A stretch of DNA of 16,117 nt from SYAN01 sp964406345 (GTDB lineage Bacteria > Actinomycetota > Actinomycetes > Nanopelagicales > Nanopelagicaceae), in contig CAYORK010000027.1 of NCBI GenBank assembly GCA_964406345.1, positions 1 through 16,117 of the forward strand. The letters are read 5' to 3'. The notes beneath the pieces are model-generated. The model saw only the letters and a list, made by a program, of their open reading frames with translations. It was not told where the DNA came from and made no database searches. Shown piece after piece: positions 1 through 5,874 of the stretch. Made by a program: the position numbers and the translations under genes. Every line of letters starts with the position of its first letter. The first letter of the stretch is position 1.

Positions 1-72
1 AGAGACCTTGGAAATGCACATGCGACAGCAGGATTATGAGTCCGGGGCTCTAACCGACTGAGCTACCGCCCC
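1..72 (-). tRNA. partial or interrupted tRNA with CAU anticodon (Met or Ile2)
   Basis: Read leftward from 72, the 5' acceptor strand GGGGCGG, the D arm (GCTC at 63-60 pairing with GAGC at 50-47) and a seven-base anticodon loop CTCATAA (40-34) are standard. The anticodon CAT makes it elongator Met or lysidine-type Ile; the stem lacks the three G-C pairs of initiator tRNA. The anticodon stem has one mismatch (C44 opposite A30, i.e. C-U in the RNA). From about position 18 to 1 the sequence does not form a T arm, and no acceptor 3' strand CCGCCCC appears where the tRNA should end. The gene is therefore cut, interrupted or corrupted at the window edge. It lies in line with and just downstream of the DUF5671-like gene, with its own -10 box. 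Confidence 0.6.
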
Positions 73-79
73 AGGCGCA

Positions 80-85
80 ATAGTA
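80..85 (-). promoter_or_regulatory. -10 box for the CAU tRNA
   Basis: On the minus strand this reads TACTAT, fitting the actinobacterial TANNNT -10, seven bases before the first base of the tRNA at 72. No clear -35 is seen; it would lie in the end of the upstream gene. Confidence 0.45.
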
Positions 86-98
86 GATGAGTGAATGA

Positions 99-1799
99 CT
101 AGCGCTTGATCGGTATCGCTCTTATCTGACCCGCATCGGCGATGAGTGCGATCTCTGACTCCTTGTTCTCGGCAAGGAGTCGTTCTACTTTGTCGCGGTC
201 CCAAACAGTGGCCAACCCATCGAGACTCTCGACGATTTCCACACGCGCTCCAGTGGACCGCTCCAGGTCGCGGGCGAAGGACTTGTCCGCAGGTCCAATC
301 ATGAGCAAGAACTTGTGCGTCTTGGACTTAGGACCAGCCTGGGATCGCTCATGTCTAATGATCTGAAGATGAAAGAGCCCAGCAAGTATTCCTACGACGA
401 GGATCGAGATTGCATAACTCGTCTCGCGCCACGTACCTCCGCCGAGGTCACCGCCAAAGAGGCCTTGGAAGATCTGCACTGTAATGGTCAAGGCTGATGC
501 CACAACAGCAATAGCGCTGATCCCGACAACAGTGAAGAGGTAGACCTTTCGTGAGATCGCGGGGATCTCTCGCTCCGGATCTTGGTTGATGTGGAGGTTG
601 ATTCGTCGCCAGAGGATCTGCCAGACCGGAAGTCCGACGACGAGGAGAGTGATTGCGAGGAGAAGAGAGTTTCTCGGCGAGCGTCCAACGAGAAGATCGT
701 CCTGGGCGAATGTCTCGACGATCGAGACGACGAATGTGACCGCGCCAACGGAAGAGGTAGCCAAACCAATACCAGAGAGGAGATATCGATAGATCCTTCC
801 GATCTCTCCCTCTTCAGATTCGTGATGGGAGGCAAGAATCCTGGAGTGATAGATAAATGAGATGGCAGTTGCGATCAACGCACCAGTCGCGCCAGGGACT
901 CGATCGAAGTGGACCCAAGCGGCATTGGTGTTGGCATCACCGAAGAACCAGACCAAAGCGTCATAGAAGATGATGCTCGCACTGACCAAAGCCGCGACGA
1001 GAGAACCACCTACGCCCACAAGCAGTAGGTAGAGATTCCATAGTTGGGATCCCTCTGCACGAGTGCGATCAGAGAACCAGTAGAAGTACCAGGCGGGAAC
1101 CGCGATAAGTGCAGTGACAAGACCGCGAGTCAGTTCATTGGTACCGCTCGTGGTCAGGATCGTCTCAGAGAAGGGGAGGAATTCGACCATGAGGGCTCGA
1201 ATGACTCTCGCCGCAGCAACGATGCTTACGACGAGAGAAATCGCAGAGATCAGTAGGTAGGGGATTTGAACGCGATCCTTGGGTAAGCGATGAGAGGACA
1301 TCCGATAGTGGAACCCAAGAGTCGCCAACCAGAGGAATGTCGATCCGAAATCCGCGCCAAAGACGGTGCCATCATCAATCAGGGCAAGAAGCCATCTGTA
1401 GCCGCTCGTCGCGAAAGAAGCGAATGCGATGATTTGAATCGCAGTGAGATAGAGGAGAAGCGCAAAGCTCTCTCTCGAATCCTCATCCCTCTCAAGGGTG
1501 CGACGCGTCCATAGAGCGGTGGCAATGAGAAGCGGAGTCGCCACGACGACGAATGCAGAGTCACGCGCAAGGACATCTTCATTTGCGATCAATCGCTTGT
1601 CGGAGCCTGCAACGTAATTGATCAGTCCGGAGAGACCTGAATTGACGAAAAGGACCAAGATCAGCAAGAGGAGATATTGAAAGAAGTCCTTCACTTCCTC
1701 AGCGAAGTCGATGCCGCCCCTCCGTCCGACTGCTATTCGCCGGATGACGAGGACGATCACTCCCAAGGTGATGATCAGAGAGGCTAGGCCAGCGATCAT
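99..1799 (-). CDS. large multi-pass membrane protein with tandem DUF5671-like units
   Basis: The 566-residue protein has an N-terminal membrane segment (residues 1-22), then about six units of 65-75 residues, near 38-104, 110-172, 178-246, 252-325, 335-402 and 417-485. Each unit has a hydrophobic helix opening with a Tyr-Leu-like motif, an acidic or polar linker, and a second helix often ending in P-x-W followed by basic residues, as in VGLPVWQILWRR. I judge these to resemble the DUF5671 family, whose function is unknown. The C-terminal 70 residues (about 494-566) are soluble and look like a small alpha/beta domain. The ATG at 1799 is chosen because it makes an ATGA overlap with the preceding gene and has GGAG seven bases or so upstream; an in-frame start at 1853 would overlap that gene by 58 bases. 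It is the last gene of the crtYc operon. The link with carotenoids is positional only. Confidence 0.75.
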   Translation of the reverse strand: MIAGLASLIITLGVIVLVIRRIAVGRRGGIDFAEEVKDFFQYLLLLILVLFVNSGLSGLINYVAGSDKRLIANEDVLARDSAFVVVATPLLIATALWTRRTLERDEDSRESFALLLYLTAIQIIAFASFATSGYRWLLALIDDGTVFGADFGSTFLWLATLGFHYRMSSHRLPKDRVQIPYLLISAISLVVSIVAAARVIRALMVEFLPFSETILTTSGTNELTRGLVTALIAVPAWYFYWFSDRTRAEGSQLWNLYLLLVGVGGSLVAALVSASIIFYDALVWFFGDANTNAAWVHFDRVPGATGALIATAISFIYHSRILASHHESEEGEIGRIYRYLLSGIGLATSSVGAVTFVVSIVETFAQDDLLVGRSPRNSLLLAITLLVVGLPVWQILWRRINLHINQDPEREIPAISRKVYLFTVVGISAIAVVASALTITVQIFQGLFGGDLGGGTWRETSYAISILVVGILAGLFHLQIIRHERSQAGPKSKTHKFLLMIGPADKSFARDLERSTGARVEIVESLDGLATVWDRDKVERLLAENKESEIALIADAGQIRAIPIKR

Positions 1800-2230
1800 G
1801 GTTTCACTCCATCGCATTCGTAGAGGGGCCACGGAATTCCTGTGATCTTCCACATCCCGCCGACTCGACTAAGCCCGATGGTGTGGTCCTCACTCCAGCC
1901 TCCGAAGAGGTCATTGTCGGCATAGCGAATCCGCATCTTCACCTGAGCCCGGTCACCGGTTATGGATGTCTCGACGAGATCCACCGTGAGATCAGGGGAG
2001 AGATACTGGCGATCGAGATCTGATGAGTCACACTTCGTTTCCATCTCGAAGTAACTCAATGCGCGATCATTGTCGCGATCGACCATAGCTCGGAGATATG
2101 ACTGGACTGTGGCTTCGGGAGATCCGGTCTCAAAGCGGGAAGTCTCTCCTCGTGAGGCGATGAATACCAGCGCCCCGATCAAGACGACGATCAATCCGAG
2201 AATGAGATTGCGTATGGTCGAACTCTTCAT
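1796..2230 (-). CDS. small membrane-anchored protein with NTF2-like outer domain
   Basis: The 144-residue protein has one N-terminal hydrophobic helix (about residues 8-25) after two positive charges, so it is probably anchored with the rest outside the cytoplasm. There is no lipobox Cys. The part beginning SPEATVQSYLRAMVDRD, followed by ALSYFE and ending with GMWKITGIPW, resembles the NTF2-like/DUF4878 fold (helix, then a beta sheet closing with a W-K-I strand). That assignment is by pattern only. AGGA lies about ten bases before the ATG. It follows crtYd by 41 bases and overlaps the next gene by ATGA, so it is probably co-transcribed and translationally coupled to the DUF5671-like protein, a possible partner. 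No enzymatic motif is visible. Confidence 0.75.
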   Translation of the reverse strand: MKSSTIRNLILGLIVVLIGALVFIASRGETSRFETGSPEATVQSYLRAMVDRDNDRALSYFEMETKCDSSDLDRQYLSPDLTVDLVETSITGDRAQVKMRIRYADNDLFGGWSEDHTIGLSRVGGMWKITGIPWPLYECDGVKP

Positions 2231-2271
2231 TGTTTAATCCTAGGACGGATCATCTGTGAATTGGCTCGGAA

Positions 2272-2589
2272 TCATCTTGGCCCACTCGCAATCGCAGCAC
2301 GCCTCTCATTTCGATAGACCCAGAAGCTCAAGAATCCGACCATCATCGCGAAACCGAAGAGCAAGTCCTCGATAGGAGCGCCCGCAAGACGTAGTCCGAT
2401 GATGGCATCGGGTGAATAGGTGACGATCTCATTCGATGTGAGCCACCAATTTGTGAGAAGTTGAAAAGGAAGGACGATTGCGTAGCTCGCCCAAAAGCCA
2501 CGCGTGGTGAGCATCGAGGTCTTGAAGACGAAGATGTCTACCAAGACGACGAGGATGAGAGCCAGTGATGTCAGCTCGGTGTAGGTCAC
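2272..2589 (-). CDS. crtYd: lycopene cyclase subunit CrtYd (lycopene cyclase domain protein)
   Basis: This is one half of the heterodimeric membrane lycopene cyclase of Gram-positive bacteria, which closes the end rings of lycopene. The 105-residue protein has three membrane helices and the family motif PIEDLLF (residues 72-78), preceded by NWWLT and an I-V-x-Y segment typical of the family. The GTG at 2589 is chosen because it forms a GTGA overlap with the crtYc stop and has a strong GAGGAG eight bases upstream; an in-frame start at 2622 would overlap crtYc further. Beta rather than epsilon ring specificity (CrtYc/d versus CrtYe/f) is inferred from the neighbouring blh, which needs beta-carotene. 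Both subunits are needed for activity in known systems. Confidence 0.88.
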   Translation of the reverse strand: MTYTELTSLALILVVLVDIFVFKTSMLTTRGFWASYAIVLPFQLLTNWWLTSNEIVTYSPDAIIGLRLAGAPIEDLLFGFAMMVGFLSFWVYRNERRAAIASGPR

Positions 2590-2930
2590 GAGACACGCTC
2601 CTCGTGATGGCGATCTCGCCAATGTGGTTTGAGGCGTGTGACACCCTCATAGGTGAGGATGATGGCTAACGGAATGATGATGAAGAAGAGGTATTCCTCG
2701 AGCGGAAGTTCGAAAGCGAGTCTCAACCCGAGGGTCTGCGAGTAATCGAAATCCCAGTGCCCAGAATGGATCGCGATCCAGTCCCATAGGACGAAGAAGG
2801 TCGAGATCGGAAGGATGGTCATCAGCGTGAACCTGAGCCGACGTAAGACGCGAAGATTGAAGGCCCACTCGAGCCACCAGGAGCCAGCCATTGTGAAGAG
2901 GAGCATCACCAGGTAGCCGTAGCGGGGCAT
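2586..2930 (-). CDS. crtYc: lycopene cyclase subunit CrtYc (lycopene cyclase domain protein)
   Basis: This is the first subunit of the heterodimeric lycopene cyclase. It has 114 residues and three membrane helices, with the conserved LPLEEYLFF motif at about residues 75-83 on the third helix and AGSWWLEW in the first. The start at 2930 (MPRYGYLVML) is chosen by likeness to other CrtYc proteins, which begin close to the first helix. The best Shine-Dalgarno candidate is GGAAG about ten bases upstream, which is not strong. In-frame GTG starts further up, to 2975, are possible. It heads the leftward operon and is divergent from blh, sharing a 92-base spacer. The substrate is lycopene in the cell membrane. 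Confidence 0.88.
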   Translation of the reverse strand: MPRYGYLVMLLFTMAGSWWLEWAFNLRVLRRLRFTLMTILPISTFFVLWDWIAIHSGHWDFDYSQTLGLRLAFELPLEEYLFFIIIPLAIILTYEGVTRLKPHWRDRHHEERVS

Positions 2931-3009
2931 GCCCCCAATGCTTCCACTCACTTTCCTCACTACTTTGCGAGACACGAAGCGTCTCGAGGGAAATTTGCTC
3001 CCTGCCGAT

Positions 3010-3015
3010 TACCCT
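3010..3015 (+). promoter_or_regulatory. -10 box for leaderless blh transcript
   Basis: TACCCT fits TANNNT and ends seven bases before the blh ATG, which would place the transcription start at or next to the start codon. No Shine-Dalgarno sequence precedes blh. It lies in the crtYc/blh divergent spacer. Confidence 0.5.
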
Positions 3016-3022
3016 CGTTGGC

Positions 3023-4003
3023 ATGACCTCGTCAGATAGCGCTGTGAAACCGCTCGCCAAAGTGAGAGTCTTTGACGGGATTAGAACCTTCTCATCTTTT
3101 GCTGTCGGTGTCGCAATACTTCTTTCCACGCTCTTTGGTTTCCTATTCCAGAGCGAGTCGATGGGATGGCAGGTAGTCGTAGCCCTCTTGGCCCTCGCGA
3201 TCGGGATACCTCATGGCGCACTGGATCATCTAGTGACATTGCCGAGGTCGCGCCCTGTGAAGATGGTGATCTTCATTTTGCTCTACGTAGCTATCGCTCT
3301 GATAGCAGTATGGGCGATCTTGCAGTGGAACGTCTATGGCTTCTATCTCGTGGTAGTCATGAGTGCGCTGCACTTTGGTATCGGTGATGCCGCCTTCTTG
3401 GCAGAGCGCGATCGGATCATTGGTCGTGATCGATCACCACGATTCGCTCAAGTCCTCTATGCATTGGCTGGTGGCGTCACTCCTGTCGTGATCCCTTTGG
3501 TCAACGAGCGAAGCGCTCAAGCACTCGCAGCAGTCAATCCCTCGCTAGTCGATTGGGATGGTGGTTTTGCAGATCTCTTCTATTGGTTCGCGATTGCACT
3601 TCTTGTGGCAGCGGTCATCGCGCAATCGGTAGCCAGACGTGAGCGCGATGCGCTAGATCTCATCCTTCTTGGCCTCTTGGCGATCTTCACGCCACCTCTA
3701 ATCGCATTTGCGGTCTATTTTGGGACTTGGCATGCAATGAGGCATACGGCCCGATTGACCTTGAACCTCAGGAAGTCGCACGAAGCATACGAGCGGGATG
3801 ATGCTCCAGCAGCGCTTCGAAGTGCAGTGATCCCGGGAACTCCTGCACTTCTTGGGACATTGATCGCGGCCGCAGGTCTTCTCTTCTTGGGCGAGAACAA
3901 TTTCAGCGACGATTTCCTCTGGCTTCTCCTTGTTGTGATCTGGGCGCTCACGGTCCCTCACATGATGGTCACGGCGAAACTTGATCGAGGCGCCTTACTG
4001 TGA
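3023..4003 (+). CDS. blh: Brp/Blh family beta-carotene 15,15'-dioxygenase
   Basis: Enzymes of this family are membrane iron proteins that split beta-carotene into two retinal molecules, the chromophore of microbial rhodopsins. The 326-residue protein is hydrophobic with several membrane helices. Family motifs are GIPHGALDHL (residues 61-70), SALHFGIGDA (114-123), GTWHAMRHTARL (234-245) and PHMMVTAKLD (312-321). His64, His117, His237 and His241 match the expected iron-ligand pattern; His313 is also conserved-looking. It is full length with no missing motif. It diverges from crtYc/crtYd, whose product supplies its substrate, so the two transcripts make a short pathway from lycopene to retinal. 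Its stop overlaps the next gene's start (GTGA). No rhodopsin gene is present here, so retinal use is inferred. Confidence 0.93.
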   Translation: MTSSDSAVKPLAKVRVFDGIRTFSSFAVGVAILLSTLFGFLFQSESMGWQVVVALLALAIGIPHGALDHLVTLPRSRPVKMVIFILLYVAIALIAVWAILQWNVYGFYLVVVMSALHFGIGDAAFLAERDRIIGRDRSPRFAQVLYALAGGVTPVVIPLVNERSAQALAAVNPSLVDWDGGFADLFYWFAIALLVAAVIAQSVARRERDALDLILLGLLAIFTPPLIAFAVYFGTWHAMRHTARLTLNLRKSHEAYERDDAPAALRSAVIPGTPALLGTLIAAAGLLFLGENNFSDDFLWLLLVVIWALTVPHMMVTAKLDRGALL

Positions 4004-4593
4004 AGCGGCTCCTCACTCTCCTCGTTACCGCAGCCTTGCTTTCTCCTCAATACTCGGCAACGGGAACGGAGATGCGCTATCTCTTTCCCGTGGCAGATTG
4101 CAAGAGCACGTACTCCCGATATCACCATGACTATCCAGCGGCTGACATCTTCACAAAAGAAGGCTGTGCTTTCGTTTCGCCTATTGACGGTGTCATCACC
4201 GAGGTCTCGCGCAGAGATACGTGGAGCGGCCGCGAGAATCTCGGCTCAACCCGAGGTGGAAAGTTCGTGGCGATTCTTGGAGACGATGGCGTTCGCTATT
4301 ACGGATCACATCTACGTAGCGTGGCTAAGGGAGTCGAGACTGGAGTGAGAGTGGAGGCTGGGGCGAAACTTGGTGAGATCGGAAGCAGTGGGAGCGCTCG
4401 CGGGACGAAGCCACATCTTCACTTCGGGATCTCATGGCCGACAGAAGATGGGATCTGGTGGGTTCGACGAGGGATCATCTCTCCCTATCCATACTTGCAA
4501 TCGTGGGAGAGGAGCGAGATGCGCTCACCCCGCAAGCAAGTAAGAAATGCTTTGTCGAAGATGGGAGTGGTTCCGAAGGAACCTAAGGATTGA
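4000..4593 (+). CDS. exported M23 (LytM-type) metallopeptidase
   Basis: The 197-residue protein begins with a signal peptide (MKRLLTLLVTAALLS, cleavage near residue 20) and has one M23 domain. The putative zinc ligands are in YHHDYPAADI (His43 and Asp49), with a supporting His in YGSHLRS (104), and the HLHFG motif (139 and 141). The usual first motif is H-x3-D; here the spacing is longer, as in a subgroup with HDYPAxD, so activity is likely but unproven. Cys34 and Cys56 could form a disulfide. Such enzymes cut peptide bridges in cell-wall peptidoglycan or activate other hydrolases. The start is GTG at 4000, overlapping the blh stop, so translation is coupled to blh. It ends just before a strong terminator. 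Confidence 0.85.
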   Translation: MKRLLTLLVTAALLSPQYSATGTEMRYLFPVADCKSTYSRYHHDYPAADIFTKEGCAFVSPIDGVITEVSRRDTWSGRENLGSTRGGKFVAILGDDGVRYYGSHLRSVAKGVETGVRVEAGAKLGEIGSSGSARGTKPHLHFGISWPTEDGIWWVRRGIISPYPYLQSWERSEMRSPRKQVRNALSKMGVVPKEPKD

Positions 4594-4596
4594 AAT

Positions 4597-4632
4597 GAAG
4601 AAGCCCCGGAGATTTCTCTCCGGGGCTTCTTC
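4597..4632. terminator. hairpin terminator between the M23 peptidase and cold-shock genes
   Basis: A perfect 16-bp stem (4597-4612 with 4617-4632) with a TTTC loop, rich in G-C in its centre (CCCCGGAGA). It starts 4 bases after the peptidase stop and ends 15 bases from the cold-shock stop, so it can end both convergent transcripts. The U-tracts are weak on both sides. Confidence 0.85.
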
Positions 4633-4647
4633 TGACAGAGTGATCGA

Positions 4648-4851
4648 CTAGCTAGGGACTACCTGATCTGCCTGAGGACCCTTAGGACCTTGGACGATCT
4701 CGAATGTCACTGGCTGTCCCTCATTGAGGCTCTTGTATCCATTTCCTTGGATAGCTGAGTAGTGGACGAATACATCTTGTCCGCCACCGTCAACGGCAAT
4801 GAAGCCGAAGCCCTTTTCAGAGTTGAACCACTTAACTGTACCTGTTGCCAT
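4648..4851 (-). CDS. csp: cold-shock domain protein (CspA family)
   Basis: A 67-residue single cold-shock domain, the normal family length. The RNA-binding motifs are KGFGFI (RNP1, residues 14-19) and VFVHY (RNP2, about 27-31), with the opening MATGTVKWFNSEKG. It binds single-stranded RNA and DNA and acts as an RNA chaperone, in actinobacteria often at all temperatures rather than only in cold. AAGGAAG precedes the ATG with good spacing. A leader hairpin lies 25-49 bases upstream of the start codon. The gene is transcribed alone and ends at the shared terminator. Confidence 0.96.
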   Translation of the reverse strand: MATGTVKWFNSEKGFGFIAVDGGGQDVFVHYSAIQGNGYKSLNEGQPVTFEIVQGPKGPQADQVVPS

Positions 4852-4875
4852 TTTCTTCCTTTTTCTTTCGGTTTG

Positions 4876-4900
4876 GACAACCTCGCAATCCGAGATTGTC
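4876..4900 (-). promoter_or_regulatory. hairpin in the cold-shock gene 5' leader
   Basis: On the minus strand a 10-bp stem (4900-4891 with 4885-4876) closes a five-base GATTG loop. The sixth pair is U-G in the csp RNA but C-A in the opposite RNA, so the stem is complete only in the csp transcript. It may act in RNA stability or temperature response of the csp mRNA; the mechanism is inferred. Confidence 0.5.
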
Positions 4901-4984
4901 AGTCTTTCCGTTTTACAGCTGAACCGATCAAGTGCAGAAGCAATGAAGCCGGTACTGATAAGCGTTGGACTGGGGCAGAGTCTA

Positions 4985-5026
4985 CCCTCATGAGATTCAC
5001 ACCGAAACCAGCGGTTTCAGTGAGGG
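4985..5026. repeat. nested inverted repeat in the csp-SIMPL spacer
   Basis: An inner stem GAAACC/GGTTTC (5004-5009 and 5013-5018, loop AGC) sits inside an outer pair CCCTCA/TGAGGG (4985-4990 and 5021-5026). It lies just upstream of the likely -10 for the SIMPL-domain gene and could be an operator or a weak terminator. No factor is recognised. The rest of the 4852-5057 spacer holds the csp leader and no other gene that I can support. Confidence 0.35.
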
Positions 5027-5034
5027 AGCGGGGC

Positions 5035-5040
5035 TAGCCT
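5035..5040 (+). promoter_or_regulatory. candidate -10 box for the SIMPL-domain gene
   Basis: TAGCCT fits TANNNT and would place a transcription start near 5047, eleven bases before the GTG at 5058. No matching -35 is seen. Confidence 0.35.
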
Positions 5041-5057
5041 TTCTCTGTGTATGACAC

Positions 5058-5870
5058 GTGTCTACGCTCTGGAATCTGATCGGGAATCTGATCGGGAATG
5101 CGAAGGGGAATATGAACGGGAATGAGAGCCCCGCCGGGGTCGCAGGGTTGAAGTCTTCGCTTGCATTATCGATTCCTGCTGCCATTCTGGCCATCGCTTT
5201 AGCCCTCGGCCTCAATCAAGTCGGCGATGGTTTCGCGGCTCGGAGTGAAGCCGGAATTACGGTGACAGGGTCCGCACGAGTCAATGCGACAGCTGACAAC
5301 GCAGTTTGGTCGCTCAATGTGAACGCGACTTCACCGACGCTCTCCACCTCGGTCAAGTCGGTCAACGATGACATGGAGCAATTGGTCGCCTACCTCAAGG
5401 AGGGTGGTTTTCCCACCGAGGCGATCCAACTTGGCGCCCTCGCGACGTTTGGAAACGAAGAATGGGTCAACGGAAATTCCACAGGTCGTATCTTGAGTTA
5501 TCGCGCGGAGCGCCCGGTCACGGTGAGATCTAAGGATGTCAATTTGATCGCATCGATGAGCAACGGCATCGGATCACTGCTCGAACGTGGAGTACAGATC
5601 AACAACTTCGGCCCGAATTACTACATCTCATCCCTCAAGGATCTACGTCCAGAACTTCTCAAAGAGGCGATGATCGATGCAGAGGCTCGCGCGAAGGCAA
5701 TCGTCGAATCGACCGGAGGCAAGGTTGGAGTCGCGATCGCTGTGCGAAGTGGTCCCTTCCAAGTCACTTCACCTGACTCCGTCGATACCGCGGCTGGCGG
5801 GTACTACGACACCTCGACTATCGAGAAGACCGTGACGGCGACTGTCACAGCCACTTTCAAGACGGAGTGA
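5058..5870 (+). CDS. exported SIMPL-domain (DUF541) protein
   Basis: A 270-residue protein with a hydrophobic export segment (about residues 36-52) followed by a SIMPL/DUF541 domain. The domain begins ITVTGSARVNATADNAVW, has the LLKEAMIDAEARAKAIVES helix in its second half, and ends with TVTATVTATFKTE; these are typical of the family. SIMPL proteins are secreted or periplasmic, and their role is unclear in most bacteria. The start is uncertain. GTG at 5058 gives an unusual N-terminal stretch of N-x-x-G repeats. ATG at 5112 (252 residues) has GAAGGGG just upstream and a conventional signal peptide, and may be the true start. The stop is 4 bases from the convergent glgX stop. It appears to be transcribed alone. 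Confidence 0.82.
   Translation: MSTLWNLIGNLIGNAKGNMNGNESPAGVAGLKSSLALSIPAAILAIALALGLNQVGDGFAARSEAGITVTGSARVNATADNAVWSLNVNATSPTLSTSVKSVNDDMEQLVAYLKEGGFPTEAIQLGALATFGNEEWVNGNSTGRILSYRAERPVTVRSKDVNLIASMSNGIGSLLERGVQINNFGPNYYISSLKDLRPELLKEAMIDAEARAKAIVESTGGKVGVAIAVRSGPFQVTSPDSVDTAAGGYYDTSTIEKTVTATVTATFKTE
5073..5120 (+). repeat. 12-base tandem repeat at the 5' end of the SIMPL gene
   Basis: Four units in a row share the form AAT-six bases-GGG: two identical copies of AATCTGATCGGG (5073-5084, 5085-5096), then AATGCGAAGGGG and AATATGAACGGG. A fifth block at 5121 keeps only AAT. The unit is a multiple of three, so copy-number changes keep the reading frame and would add or remove N-x-x-G. Confidence 0.8.
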
Positions 5871-5874
5871 TTCT

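Noticed and set aside
1799..1853. longer N-terminus for the DUF5671-like protein
   Set aside because: It would overlap the upstream gene by 58 bases, whereas ATG 1799 gives an ATGA junction with a GGAG site.
2647..3129. 160-codon minus-strand frame over crtYc and the start of blh
   Set aside because: It covers two well-supported genes in another frame and has a low-complexity, motif-free product.
5051..5125. 24-residue acidic reading frame across the 12-base repeat
   Set aside because: It is out of frame with the SIMPL gene, has no ribosome binding site, and its acidic repeat is only the DNA repeat read in another frame.
5743..5750. GCGATCGC octamer like cyanobacterial HIP1
   Set aside because: I noticed a clear copy only here; other GATC sites have varied flanks, so there is no HIP1-like enrichment.
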